A DNA stretch of 64,000 nt from JBEIFW01 sp046081125 (GTDB taxonomy: Bacteria > Actinomycetota > Acidimicrobiia > Acidimicrobiales > Ilumatobacteraceae): NCBI GenBank assembly GCA_046081125.1, contig JBJTVH010000057.1:45832-109831 (forward strand), in the 5' to 3' direction. This document shows, piece by piece, positions 42,457-51,919 of the stretch (position 1 is its first letter; every line of letters begins with the position of its first letter). Both the position numbers and the translations under genes were made by a program. The notes under the pieces are model-generated. The model was not told the DNA's origin, ran no database searches, and saw nothing but the letters and a program-made list of their open reading frames with translations.

Positions 42457-43527
42457 TCAGGAGAACCGGTCGAGGATGTTGGATTCGGTGAGCCGGGCGA
42501 GACCCTCTTTGACGGCGACCGCGTGGGCTTCCCCAACCCCGGGCACCTCGGCGAGCTCGTGCACCGTCGCCCGCATGATCCGGTGCAGGCTCGGGAACCG
42601 GTCGACGATCGAGCTGACCACCTCGGCCGGGAGGCGGGGGACGCCAGCGAGTTGCCGATAACCCCTCGGCGTGAGCGACCGGTCGAGCTCGCTCCCCTCG
42701 GGCAGCCCGAGCACTCGCCCGACGGTGCGAGGGTCGAGCAGGTCGTCGGTGGTGAGGCTCGACAGCTCCAGGAGCGCCTCGGCGGGCGTCCGTCCCGAGT
42801 CCTCCCCGAGGTAGTCCTGCAGCATCGCCTGGCGATCGTCGTCCACGTCCGCCATCAGTTCGTCGAGCTGCAACTCGATGAGGCGGGCGTCGACACCGAG
42901 CTCGACGACATAGCCGGCGATCTCGTCCGCGATGCGCCGCACCATCTCGGTGCGCTGCAGCACTGCGGTCACGTCGCGGATGGTCACCAGATCCTCGGCT
43001 TCGAGCGTGGCGAGGGTGTTGGTGACGTCGTCGAGCCGGCTCTTGTACCGCTCCAGGGTCTGCAGCGCCTGGTTCGCACGATTCAGCAGACGGGGGATGT
43101 CCTCGAGCACGTGCTTGTCGCCCCGGGCGTAGATCGTGATCACGCCCATCTCCTCGGACACCGAGATGACCGGGACGTCCAACGAGCGGGCCACCCGTTC
43201 CGCCGTGCGGTGACGGGTACCGGTCTCCGAGGTGGGCACCGCAACGTCGGGAACGAGGTGCACGTTGGCCCGCGCGATGCGAGAGGCGTCCCGGGCCAGG
43301 ATGATCGCCCCGTCCATCTTGGCGAGCTCGGAGAGCCGCTGCGGGGTGAAGGTGGCGTCGAGGAGGAAGCCGCCGGTGCAGATCGACAGCACCTCGGGCC
43401 CGTCGCCGACGACCAGCAGCGCGCCGGTCTTCGCCTTCACAATGCGGTCGAGGCCCTCCCGAAGGGCCGACCCGGGCGCCACCTGGGACAGCGCCCGCTG
43501 CAGCAGCGCACTCCGTCGACCGACCAC
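42457..43527 (-). CDS. disA: DNA-integrity scanning diadenylate cyclase
   Basis: The 356-residue protein makes cyclic di-AMP from two ATP. The DAC domain has D72-G-A74 and the GTRHRTAE block (103-110). A helical spine and a C-terminal helix-hairpin-helix DNA-binding region (about 290-350, VPGVGEAHAVAVKEG) follow. The start is GTG 43527. Downstream of radA by 15 bp, as in many actinobacteria; RadA is known to influence DisA. Confidence 0.95.
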   Translation of the reverse strand: MVGRRSALLQRALSQVAPGSALREGLDRIVKAKTGALLVVGDGPEVLSICTGGFLLDATFTPQRLSELAKMDGAIILARDASRIARANVHLVPDVAVPTSETGTRHRTAERVARSLDVPVISVSEEMGVITIYARGDKHVLEDIPRLLNRANQALQTLERYKSRLDDVTNTLATLEAEDLVTIRDVTAVLQRTEMVRRIADEIAGYVVELGVDARLIELQLDELMADVDDDRQAMLQDYLGEDSGRTPAEALLELSSLTTDDLLDPRTVGRVLGLPEGSELDRSLTPRGYRQLAGVPRLPAEVVSSIVDRFPSLHRIMRATVHELAEVPGVGEAHAVAVKEGLARLTESNILDRFS

Positions 43528-43533
43528 ACGGTG

Positions 43534-43539
43534 AGTGTA
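43534..43539 (-). promoter_or_regulatory. -10 box for leaderless disA
   Basis: TACACT on the minus strand ends 6 nt before GTG 43527, in the radA-disA gap. Confidence 0.45.
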
Positions 43540-43542
43540 CGG

Positions 43543-44955
43543 TCACCCTGCGCGGCGGGGGGCACCGGGTAGCACCGCCAGACGGTGGCTCCGCCTGCCA
43601 GCGGACTCGCCGCTCGGACCGAGCCCCACCTGCGCGAGCACCTCGGCCACCGTCGCCGCTCGCCGAAGCTCGATACCGGCGACCGAAGGGGCCGAGGGCG
43701 GCACGAACGCAGCCTCGAACCCGAGCCGGGCCGCCTCGGCGAGCCGGCGGGGAGTCTGCGCAGCCAACCGCAGTTCGCCGGCCAGGCCCACTTCGGCGAT
43801 GGCCACCGCCGTCGCAGGGACCGGCCGATCGAGTGCCGCCGACGCGACCGCCAGGCAGAAGCCGAGATCGGCTCCGGGATCGGCGAGGCGCACGCCCCCT
43901 GCCACCGACGTGACGACGTCGTTTCGACCGAGTGGCAATCCGGCGCGGCGGCGCAACACGCCGAGCAGCACCGAGAGCCGGCCGGTGTCGGAACCGAGCG
44001 CTCGAACCGACGGTGGTCCGGCGGCCGGTGCGACCAGCGCTTGGAGCTCGACGAGGATCGGCCGGCGACCCTCGAGCACCGGGGCCACGATGCTGCCGGG
44101 CGCGTGCGGACTGCGATCGGCCAGCAGCAGGGCACTGGCGTCGGGCACGGCGCGCATCCCCTCGGCGGCGAGTTCGAGGATGCCGACCTCACCCGTGGGG
44201 CCGAACCGGTGCTTCACGGCCCGCAGCAGGCGCAAACCGTGATGGCGGTCGCCCTCGACGGAGACCACGGTGTCCACGATGTGCTCGAGCGTGCGCGGTC
44301 CGGCGATGGCGCCGTCTTTGGTGACGTGGCCGACGAGCAGGCAGCAGAACCCGGTGTCCTTGGCGGCGCGCACGAGGCGAGCGGCGCACTCGCGCACCTG
44401 GACCACGGACCCGACGCCGGAGCCGAGTTCGGGATCCGCGATCGTCTGGATCGAATCCACGACGACGACCTGCGCCGCGACCTCCTCGATCGCCGCAAGG
44501 ATCGCCGCAAGGCTCGTCTGCGCCGTCAACCACAACGTCGGGGGGACCGGCCCGAGGCGTGCGGCCCGGTCACGAACCTGGCCGGCCCGCTCCTCGGCGC
44601 TTACGTACAGCACGGACGCTCCGACCTGGGCTCGGCGCATCGCGGCCTGCAGGAGCAGGGTGGACTTGCCGATGCCGGGCTCGCCCGCCACGAGGGTGAC
44701 CGATCCTGCGACCAACCCGCCGCCGAGCACCCGGTCCAACTCACCGACCCCGGTGGGCATGACGGGCAGGGGGCAGTCGTCGACCTCGGCCAGCGGCACG
44801 GCGAGCGGCCCGACCGAGCCGACGGCCGGCGCCCGGACCGCTGGCAGTTCCTCCACCAGGGTGTGCCAGGCCGCGCACGACCCGCACCGACCCGACCATC
44901 GAGGCTGTTCGGCACCGCACGCAGTGCAGCGGTGGACCGTCTTCGCACGGGACAT
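43543..44955 (-). CDS. radA: DNA repair protein RadA
   Basis: The 470-residue protein has a zinc finger (C10-x2-C13, C24-x2-C27), a RecA-like ATPase with Walker A GEPGIGKST (91-99), the family motif KHRFG, and a C-terminal Lon-like domain. It drives branch migration in recombination. ATG 44955 follows TACGGT by 6 nt. A longer in-frame reading upstream is the tail of the broken beta-helix gene, not part of radA. Confidence 0.95.
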   Translation of the reverse strand: MSRAKTVHRCTACGAEQPRWSGRCGSCAAWHTLVEELPAVRAPAVGSVGPLAVPLAEVDDCPLPVMPTGVGELDRVLGGGLVAGSVTLVAGEPGIGKSTLLLQAAMRRAQVGASVLYVSAEERAGQVRDRAARLGPVPPTLWLTAQTSLAAILAAIEEVAAQVVVVDSIQTIADPELGSGVGSVVQVRECAARLVRAAKDTGFCCLLVGHVTKDGAIAGPRTLEHIVDTVVSVEGDRHHGLRLLRAVKHRFGPTGEVGILELAAEGMRAVPDASALLLADRSPHAPGSIVAPVLEGRRPILVELQALVAPAAGPPSVRALGSDTGRLSVLLGVLRRRAGLPLGRNDVVTSVAGGVRLADPGADLGFCLAVASAALDRPVPATAVAIAEVGLAGELRLAAQTPRRLAEAARLGFEAAFVPPSAPSVAGIELRRAATVAEVLAQVGLGPSGESAGRRSHRLAVLPGAPRRAG

Positions 44956-44961
44956 GGCGTC

Positions 44962-44967
44962 ACCGTA
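44962..44967 (-). promoter_or_regulatory. -10 box for leaderless radA
   Basis: TACGGT on the minus strand ends 6 nt before ATG 44955. Confidence 0.5.
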
Positions 44968-44980
44968 CGGAGGGGGTGTG

Positions 44981-46667
44981 TCAGGGTCCGGCGACGTCGA
45001 CGTCGACGGTCGTCCAACCCCCGGCCCGAGCGCCCGCAACGTGACGGGCGTACCCGCCGCGAGGGCGGCGCCGTCGAGCACCGTCGCGCCCTCCACGCCA
45101 CGGTGGCCACCAGGGCCCACCACGACGTACCAGGCATCGACCGCCGCCCACGAGACGGTCAGGTCGCCCTCACCGCGCCGGATCGACGCCGGTTCGAACC
45201 GAGGGCGGCCGGCCTCGACCGGTGACGGGGTCGGCAGCGCTCGCAGCGACACGGTCGTGTCGAGCCGATTGCCATCACGGCCGACGAACGCGCTCACCGC
45301 GGTGCCGCAGTCGTCGCACGCGAAGCGGTTGTCCACGAACTCGTTCGTGGGCAACCAGAGACCGTTGCGCCTCGGGCTGGCCGAGGAACCCGACGAACCC
45401 CACCCCGTCGTCGGCCCCGGCCCGGGGTCGCGCCCGAACGAAGATGTTCCGACGGAACTCGTTGTCCCGCAGCGTCCCCATCGCCGAGAGATCACCCCAG
45501 ATCCCGAGGTTCCGCTCCTGGAACTGGCTGACACCCGGGCGACCTCCGGCGACCACGACGTTGCCGACGACCCGGTTCTTGCGGGCAGCCTCATTGCGCG
45601 TGGAGCCGACCTCGGCCGCCGTGAACGTCAGCACCGGTACGGCTTCGTTGACCCACGGCTGGTCGGCCAGCAACAAGTTCCCCTCGATCCGGTGGTCGGC
45701 GCCATCGACGTGCAACGTGTAGAGGTGGTTGCCGACCACCGTGCTTCCGGACCCGTGACGTAGGTAGAGCACCACGTCCGGCATCAAGTTGCCGACGTAG
45801 ACGGCGCCCGGCGTCTTTTCGTCGATCGCCTCGGGGATCGACGAGGCCCCAGTCGAGCACGGTGTTGTACTGGAGGACCGTGCGCGACGGCCGCGGGTCC
45901 ATCGCGCTGCCGCTCTTGACCAGGTAGCTGTTGTAGCGGCCCCCCATGCCGTTCGGCCCAGTGATCACGTTGTGGCTGTACACGGTGTACCCGGTCCCGT
46001 GCGAGAGGTAGGTGAACACGGTGTTGGGCCGGTCAACCTCGTTCGCGTCCACCAGGTTGAAGCTGTCCCGGTCGGTCTCCATACGGATCACGCTTCGGGT
46101 GTCGGTGTCGTCGGCGGTGTACCCCACCTGGTCGAACCGGTTCTGCGTCAACCGGATGTGCCGTCCCGTGACGACGACGCCTTTGGTGCCGCCCCGGGTG
46201 CGGTCGAAGCGGAGGTCGCGCACGACGAGGTGCTCGCCACTGAGGTTCCAGGACCCGTTGCCGACCACGACCGCCGCCCGGGGCCCGACCGCACGGACCG
46301 TGATCGGCGATCCGGCCCGGCCGCGAGCCGAGACGGTCACCTCATCGTCGTAGGTCCCGGCCCGCAGGACGATCTCGTCGCCCGGTCCGACGCTGCCCAT
46401 CGCCGCGTTCAACTCGGTCACCGACCCGACGTCGATACGCCGCCCCGTCGGGACCGGCACGGGGAAGGCCTCGACCCACTGCGACCGGTTCGCCTCTGCG
46501 CCCGGACGGAACTCGGGTGACGCCGCCTCGGTCACCGTGCTCGTCGAGGAGCGTTGCGCCGCAGCGGTCGTGGGCACCCCGGACGCATCGGAGCCCGCCG
46601 GCGGCCCGACCGACTCCCCCTCGCCGGCCAGGAGCGGCACCGCCCCGGCGACGGCCGCCATGGCCAC
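44981..46667 (-). pseudogene. Secreted parallel beta-helix protein with three frameshifts
   Basis: One protein can be followed through three frame changes. Segment 1 (from about 46667) has a hydrophobic N-terminus, a Thr/Ser/Pro linker and beta-helix repeats (GDEIVLRAGTYDDEV). Near 45855 one extra base in a GGGG run shifts to the frame reading IPEAIDEKTPGAVYVGN. Near 45373, GGCGC has one extra base and the frame shifts again (NGLWLPTNEF). Near 45026 a GGGGG run lacks one base, giving the ending WTTVDVDVAGP and a stop at 44981. It is either decayed or affected by sequencing error at G runs. The start is unclear: no ATG, GTG or TTG precedes 46667 in frame. Confidence 0.75.
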
Positions 46668-46742
46668 GAGCGCGAAGGCGGTGACCGGCCACCGTGACGC
46701 TGCGGGTCGCAGCGGGTGGCCGTCGCTGTGCTCCCGAATCCC

Positions 46743-47528
46743 CTACCACGTGTTCTGAGTCAACACCCCTCCGTCGACGCGCAGCGTGGCCCCGGAGACC
46801 CATCGTGCCGCCGGCGACAGCAGGAACAGCACGGCGTCGGCCACGTCCTCTGGCCGGCCGAGCCGGCCCAGCGGCGCCGCGGCGTGCCAGCGGGCGATGC
46901 CTTCCGGCCAGGCCTGCGCCAGGCCGTCACGGTCGATCAACCCGGGGGCCACGGCGTTGACCCGGATCCCGTACCGGCCGAGTTCGGCTGCGGCCGTGCG
47001 GGTGTGCATCAGGACCGCTGCCTTCGACGCGGCGTAGTGCGCATGCAGGCTCGGCGGGTGCTCCCCCTCTATCGACGCGATCGTGACCACCGCACCGGGT
47101 CGGGACCGGTGCACCAACTGCGCAGCGAACGCACGCGTCAGCCGGAACACCGAGGCGACGTTGCTGTCGAGCACGTCGCCGAGTTCCTCGTCACCGATGT
47201 CGAGCAGGGCCCGCACCGGCTGGATCGCCGCGTTGTTGACCAGCGCGTCCGCGGCGCCGAACGCCTCGACCGCTGCGGTCACGATCGACTCCGGTGCGTC
47301 GGCGTCGCGCAGGTCGACCGTTGCGACCGCAACGCGCTCGCCGAGCGCGTTGGCCAACGCCTGCAACGTCGGCGAGGGTCGTCGCGCGTGCAGCAGTACG
47401 TTCGCTCCGGCCTCGTGACAACGACGCGCGATGCCCGCACCGATCCCGCCGGCGGCACCCGTGACGATCACCGTACGACCGCCGAGGCCGAGCAGATCGG
47501 CGACGGCGGGAACCTCGGCGGTGCTCAC
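46743..47528 (-). CDS. Short-chain dehydrogenase/reductase
   Basis: The 261-residue protein has TGAAGGIGAGIA near residue 22, NNAAIQP, catalytic serine in IASIEG, YAASK and the C-terminal LRVDGGVL typical of classical SDRs. GTG 47528 is chosen because a TATCGT -10 lies 8 nt upstream. The substrate is unknown. The broken beta-helix gene follows 75 bp downstream. Confidence 0.9.
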   Translation of the reverse strand: MSTAEVPAVADLLGLGGRTVIVTGAAGGIGAGIARRCHEAGANVLLHARRPSPTLQALANALGERVAVATVDLRDADAPESIVTAAVEAFGAADALVNNAAIQPVRALLDIGDEELGDVLDSNVASVFRLTRAFAAQLVHRSRPGAVVTIASIEGEHPPSLHAHYAASKAAVLMHTRTAAAELGRYGIRVNAVAPGLIDRDGLAQAWPEGIARWHAAAPLGRLGRPEDVADAVLFLLSPAARWVSGATLRVDGGVLTQNTW

Positions 47529-47536
47529 GGGGCGCC

Positions 47537-47546
47537 ACGATAGGGT
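47537..47546. promoter_or_regulatory. Bidirectional promoter, SDR/purine nucleoside phosphorylase
   Basis: In ACGATAGGGT the minus strand reads TATCGT (47542-47537) and the plus strand TAGGGT (47541-47546), sharing the central TA. The boxes end 8 nt before GTG 47528 and 7 nt before ATG 47554, the same layout as the mazG-like/ung pair. Confidence 0.6.
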
Positions 47547-47553
47547 CCCGCGC

Positions 47554-48396
47554 ATGACGGATGATCCCTACGGCATGGCCGCTCGCGCCGCCGAGGTGCT
47601 CGCCGAACGGACTGGCCGAGCCCGGCACGACGTCGCCGTGTGGCTCGGTTCGGGATGGGCCGACGCCGCCGAGCGGATCGGCACCGGCGTCGAGGTGGCC
47701 CTGCCCGACGTTCCCGGCTTCACGCCCACCTCGGCCGGTGGGCATCGCGCCGTGGTCCGATCGGTCGACGTCGGCGGTCTGGGTGTGCTCGTGTTCCTCG
47801 GCCGGGTCCACCTGTACGAGGGTCACGACGTGAACACGGTGGTGCACAGCGTGCGCACGGCCGCGTGCGCCGGATGCCGGGTCGCCGTGCTCACGAACGC
47901 TGCGGGCTACCTCCGTCGGGAGTGGCGCCTCGGCTCGGCGATCCTCGTCGCCGACCAGATCAACGCCACGGGTGTCTCGCCCCTGACCGGTCCCCACCCC
48001 CCGGCCGGTTGGGGACCGCGCTTCTGCGACATGACCAGCCTCTACTCACCCCGGCTGCGCGACCTCGCTCGCCGCGTCGATCCGGACCTGGCCGAGGGGG
48101 TCTACTACGGACTGCGAGGCCCGCAGTTCGAGACCCCGGCGGAGATCCGCATGATCGGCGTCGTCGGCGGGGACCTCGTCGGGATGTCGACCGTGAACGA
48201 AGCCATCGCCGCCCGCCATGCCGGGATGGAGGTACTCGGGATCTCGTTGGCCACCAACCTCGCCGCCGGTCTCGCCGCCGGGCCCCTGTCCGGCGAGGAA
48301 GTCATCGAGGCCGGCCGGGCCGCAGCGGCCGCGGTCGGCGATCTCCTGCGCAGCATCCTGGTCGAGCTGGCCGCCGACGCCGGGCGCGCCCGGTGA
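47554..48396 (+). CDS. Purine nucleoside phosphorylase (trimeric type)
   Basis: The 280-residue protein has WLGSGWAD, AGGHRAVV, LTNAAGYLRREW, the purine-site GPQFETPAEIRM and ISLATNLAAG, the order of PunA/MTA-phosphorylase enzymes. It splits purine nucleosides with phosphate. It is coupled by GTGA to a nucleoside deaminase, so the pair makes a salvage unit. Confidence 0.93.
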   Translation: MTDDPYGMAARAAEVLAERTGRARHDVAVWLGSGWADAAERIGTGVEVALPDVPGFTPTSAGGHRAVVRSVDVGGLGVLVFLGRVHLYEGHDVNTVVHSVRTAACAGCRVAVLTNAAGYLRREWRLGSAILVADQINATGVSPLTGPHPPAGWGPRFCDMTSLYSPRLRDLARRVDPDLAEGVYYGLRGPQFETPAEIRMIGVVGGDLVGMSTVNEAIAARHAGMEVLGISLATNLAAGLAAGPLSGEEVIEAGRAAAAAVGDLLRSILVELAADAGRAR

Positions 48397-49700
48397 AGGA
48401 CCTCCTCGTCGGGAACGCGACGGTGCTCACCTTGGACGGCCGGGGCGACCTCGGCGGCACCGTCATCGACGGCGGTGCCGTCGCCATCGTCGACGGCACC
48501 ATCGCCGCGGTCGGCCCGAGCGCCGATGTCGCACGGCAGCACCCGGGGCTTCCCCGGCTCGACGCCGGTGGCGGCATCGTGTTCCCCGGGCTCGTCAACA
48601 CCCACACGCACCTCGCCATGACGATGTTCCGCGGCTTCGCCGACGACGTCGACCTGCAGGCGTTCCTGGGCAAGCTGTTCCCGGCCGAGGCGGCCGTGCT
48701 CTCGCCGTCCACCGTAGGCCTCGGCGCAGCCGTGGCGGCGGCGGAGTCGCTGCTCGCCGGGGTCACGAGCGCGCTCGACATGTTCTGGTACCCGGAGGCG
48801 ACCCGGGACGCGTGCGCCACCGTCGGGCTCCGGGTGCACGGCGGTCCGGTGTTCATCGGCTTCGACGGCCCCGACCGGGTCCCGTTCTCCGATCGGATCG
48901 CCCGCGTGGCAGACGCCGACGAGCCGCTGCCCGGTACCCGCCGCTGGCTGTTCGCCCATTCGGCGTACACCATGTCGCCGGAGCAGGTCGCCGAGACCAT
49001 CGCGCTCGCCCGAGCCCTTGGCGCCCGGTTCCACATCCATGCCGCCGAGAACGCCGCCGAGGTCCGTGACGTCGTCGCCGCCACCGGCCGGCGGCCCGTC
49101 GAGCTGCTCGCCGAGCTCGGGGCCCTCGGCCCCGACGTGGTGCTCGCCCACGCCGTCCACCTCGACGACCACGAGATCGCGGCGATCGCGCAGACGGGTA
49201 CCGCCGTCGCGCACTGCCCGGCGTCGAACCTCAAGCTGGCGTCGGGGATCTGCCGGGTGCCCGACCTGCTCGCCGCAGGAGTGCCGGTGGGTCTCGGCAC
49301 CGACGGCACGGCGTCGAGCAACGATCTGGACCTGCTGCTCGCCACCCGCCTCGCCGCGCTGATCCACAAGCCGGCGGCGGACGACCCGACGGTGGTGCCG
49401 GCCCGCCGAGCGCTCGCCATGGCGACCCGGATGGGTGCCGAGATCCTCGGCGTGGGCGACGAACTCGGCACGCTGGAGGTCGGCAGGCGAGGCGACCTCG
49501 TCGTCCTGCACGCCGATCGCCCCCATCTGGTCCCGAGCTACGACCCGTTCGCGACCGTCGTCTACGCCGCCGGGCGGGGCGACGTGCGCCACGTCGTGGT
49601 CGACGGCCGCATCGTGGTCGACGAGGGTCGGCTCACCACCGTCGAGGTGGTGCCGCTGCTCGACGAGCTGCGCTCGCTCGGTCGGCGCATCGCCAGCTGA
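48393..49700 (+). CDS. Amidohydrolase: methylthioadenosine/S-adenosylhomocysteine deaminase-like
   Basis: The 435-residue metal enzyme has VNTHTHLAMTMFRG (first metal His pair), HIHAAEN, AHAVHLDD, AHCPASNLKLASG and GTDGTASSNDLDLL, the set of MtaD/SsnA-type deaminases. Start GTG 48393 overlaps the phosphorylase stop. Together they could turn methylthioadenosine or adenosylhomocysteine into inosine-type products and hypoxanthine; mtnA lies 14 kb away. Confidence 0.9.
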   Translation: MKDLLVGNATVLTLDGRGDLGGTVIDGGAVAIVDGTIAAVGPSADVARQHPGLPRLDAGGGIVFPGLVNTHTHLAMTMFRGFADDVDLQAFLGKLFPAEAAVLSPSTVGLGAAVAAAESLLAGVTSALDMFWYPEATRDACATVGLRVHGGPVFIGFDGPDRVPFSDRIARVADADEPLPGTRRWLFAHSAYTMSPEQVAETIALARALGARFHIHAAENAAEVRDVVAATGRRPVELLAELGALGPDVVLAHAVHLDDHEIAAIAQTGTAVAHCPASNLKLASGICRVPDLLAAGVPVGLGTDGTASSNDLDLLLATRLAALIHKPAADDPTVVPARRALAMATRMGAEILGVGDELGTLEVGRRGDLVVLHADRPHLVPSYDPFATVVYAAGRGDVRHVVVDGRIVVDEGRLTTVEVVPLLDELRSLGRRIAS

Positions 49701-49709
49701 CGGCTGCGG

Positions 49710-50660
49710 TCAGGGCATCTGCACCCGCATCCGACGGGCCCGCCTCGGCGCTGCGACGGGTGCTGCGATCGGCGTAGGCGGCGGGAACACCACCGTTGTG
49801 CCGTCTTCGGCCGCCGTGGCCTGCAGCAGCCGCAGGACCCGAAGGTCGAGGGCGAGTGGGTCGGCGCCGAGGCGGATCGCAGCGGCGGCGAACTCGTCGG
49901 CTGCGGCCGCTTCGCCCGCCGCAGCGATCCGCACGGCGAGTGCTTCCCGCTCGGCCTCGGCTGCCCGGGCCAGCGATCGACGGAGTTCCTCGGGGAGCAC
50001 CACGTCGGCGAACTCCACGGTCCGCAGGCGAAACCCTTTCCCGGCGAACGGTCCGGACAGCTCGGCGCGCAGGGCCGATTCCAGCTCGGACCGACGCTCG
50101 GTGAGTTCGCTCAACGCGTGCCCGGCGACGATCCGGCGGACCGCCCCCACCGTGATCTTGCGCAGGGTCTGGGCCCAGTCCGACGACGTGGTGACCGCGA
50201 GGATCGGATCGACGATGATGGCCGAGACGAAGGCACTGACCTCCAGCGTGACGAGGTCTCGGCTCAGCACCGTTTCTCGCGGGGTCGTGAACGAAGTGCC
50301 GCGACGGTCGAAGACGTGCACTTCGTCCCCCCGTGTCCGTACGAAGCCGGGGCCGCGCTGGCGCCCGACTGGCCAGGATCGTTCCCGGCCATCGCCGGAT
50401 GGGTCCGCTTCGTTGCGCTCGAGCTCGAGCTCGCTCCACGCCGAGGCGTCGCCACAGATCAGCCGCATCGGATGACCGGCGGCCGTGAGCACGATGATCT
50501 CCTCACGGCGGGCACGATCGAACACCGGTTGCACCACCACGAGCACCACGACGATCACGAGCACGACGACCGGAACGACCACCCACAGCGTCCTCAGCGC
50601 GGGCAGGAACGCAACGGCTCCGTTCAACGCAGCTTCGGTTCCCACGTCCCGCACCCCCAT
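49710..50660 (-). CDS. SPFH/band-7 (stomatin-like) membrane protein
   Basis: The 316-residue protein has one N-terminal helix (about 26-48), an SPFH domain (about 105-225; TSFTTPRETVLSRDLVTLEV, TLRKITVGAVRRIVAG) and a long Ala/Glu/Arg helix (225-275) with a Pro/Arg tail. Such proteins form oligomeric membrane platforms, often with proteases; none is adjacent. The region around residues 75-105 is an unusual charged insert. Confidence 0.85.
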   Translation of the reverse strand: MGVRDVGTEAALNGAVAFLPALRTLWVVVPVVVLVIVVVLVVVQPVFDRARREEIIVLTAAGHPMRLICGDASAWSELELERNEADPSGDGRERSWPVGRQRGPGFVRTRGDEVHVFDRRGTSFTTPRETVLSRDLVTLEVSAFVSAIIVDPILAVTTSSDWAQTLRKITVGAVRRIVAGHALSELTERRSELESALRAELSGPFAGKGFRLRTVEFADVVLPEELRRSLARAAEAEREALAVRIAAAGEAAAADEFAAAAIRLGADPLALDLRVLRLLQATAAEDGTTVVFPPPTPIAAPVAAPRRARRMRVQMP

Positions 50661-50691
50661 GCCACCGACCCGACGCTACCGGGCGACGCGG

Positions 50692-51738
50692 TCACCCTCG
50701 GCCGGCGTCATCCCGGGAAGTCGACCGGGGCGTCGAGCGGGCCCGGCTCGGCGCAACGCGCGGCGGCTCGCCCGGTTGCTTGGGGTACACCGGCGGCCAC
50801 GGTGCATCGGGTAGTCCGGCGTCCTGATCGCGGCGAACCAGTGCCAGCAGCGGTTCGAGCGACTGTGGCACGGCCCCGGCCCACGGATCGCCCTGGGCGA
50901 TGAGCCGGGCCGGCACCGTCATGAGCGTGAGCGCCTCGGGGTCGAGGCCGTCGAGCTCGTCCCATCGGAACGGCGCCGAGACCTGCCCGGTCACCCGTGG
51001 CCGCACGCACCACGCGCCGAACACCGTCTTGTGCGGGGCGTTCTGGTTGAAATCGACGAAGACCCGGGCCCCACGCGCTTCTTTCCACCATTCGTCGGTC
51101 ACGAGCGTCGGATGGCGCCGGGCGAGTTCGCGTGCGAACGCCACCGCTGCCGCGCGCACCGCGATCGCATCCCAACGCCGCTCGAGGCGGACGTAGACGT
51201 GGAGCCCCCGGTTCCCGGTCGTCTTGGGCAACCCGACCAGACCGAGCTCCTCGAGGAGTTCGCGCGTCGCTCGGGCCGCCGCCCGCACCTCGGAGAACCG
51301 GACGCCCGGTTGGGGGTCGAGGTCGATGCGGAGCTCGTCGACGTGCTCGGGGTCGTCGGCGCGAAACGCCCACGGGTGGAACCCGATGCATCCGAGATTC
51401 ACCGCCCACAGCACGTGGGCCACGTCGGCGATCACGAGGGCGTTCGACTGCGTGCCGTTCGGTGTCGACACGACCGTGGTGCGAAGCCACGGCGGTGCGC
51501 CCGCGGGCACGCGCTTCTGGAAGAACGAGTTCCCTGCGGCACCGTCCGGGAACCGCTGCAACATCGTCGGTCGATCACCCAGCGCCTGCAGCAGCGGCTC
51601 GGCGACGGCGACGTAATAGCGGGCGAGATCCGCCTTCGTCTCCCCTCGCGTAGGGAAGAACACCTTGTGCCCGTTGGTGATCGTGATCGTCCGGCCCGCA
51701 GCATCGATCGGCAGGCCGGGCTCGGCAGACCGGGGCAC
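50692..51738 (-). CDS. LigD-type polymerase (primase-polymerase domain)
   Basis: The 348-residue protein has the NHEJ polymerase fold: ITNGHKVFFPTRGETKADLARYY start, the catalytic ELRIDLDPQPG (two Asp), TTGNRGLHVYVRLE and a third acidic site in ARVFVDFNQNAPHKT. No ligase or nuclease domain is fused and no Ku gene is in the window, as with mycobacterial PolD proteins. GTG 51738 is chosen because TAGTGT lies 7 nt upstream; ATG 51774 is upstream of that box. Confidence 0.92.
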   Translation of the reverse strand: MPRSAEPGLPIDAAGRTITITNGHKVFFPTRGETKADLARYYVAVAEPLLQALGDRPTMLQRFPDGAAGNSFFQKRVPAGAPPWLRTTVVSTPNGTQSNALVIADVAHVLWAVNLGCIGFHPWAFRADDPEHVDELRIDLDPQPGVRFSEVRAAARATRELLEELGLVGLPKTTGNRGLHVYVRLERRWDAIAVRAAAVAFARELARRHPTLVTDEWWKEARGARVFVDFNQNAPHKTVFGAWCVRPRVTGQVSAPFRWDELDGLDPEALTLMTVPARLIAQGDPWAGAVPQSLEPLLALVRRDQDAGLPDAPWPPVYPKQPGEPPRVAPSRARSTPRSTSRDDAGRG

Positions 51739-51745
51739 GACGCGG

Positions 51746-51751
51746 ACACTA
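51746..51751 (-). promoter_or_regulatory. -10 box for leaderless LigD-type polymerase
   Basis: TAGTGT on the minus strand ends 7 nt before GTG 51738. Confidence 0.45.
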
Positions 51752-51919
51752 CCGAGCCCGCCCGCAGTGACCATTCGTCAGGAAATCCTCTGGACCCGCA
51801 TCCAGACGTCCAACAACTCCGTACACCGAGCATCAGACGGAGATGACGACGCCCGCAGGACCGCTACGGGCGCAACGACCCTGATGGGCCAGATCGGCCC
51901 CGAACAGAGAGGCACAACA

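Noticed and set aside
44956..45594. In-frame extension upstream of radA
   Set aside because: It encodes the third segment of the frameshifted beta-helix gene; radA's zinc finger begins normally at 44955 with its own -10.
51781..51810. ECF-sigma-like promoter GGAAAT...CGTC before the DUF4397 gene
   Set aside because: The 20-bp spacer is longer than typical and the start would lie over 100 nt upstream; not reported as a feature.
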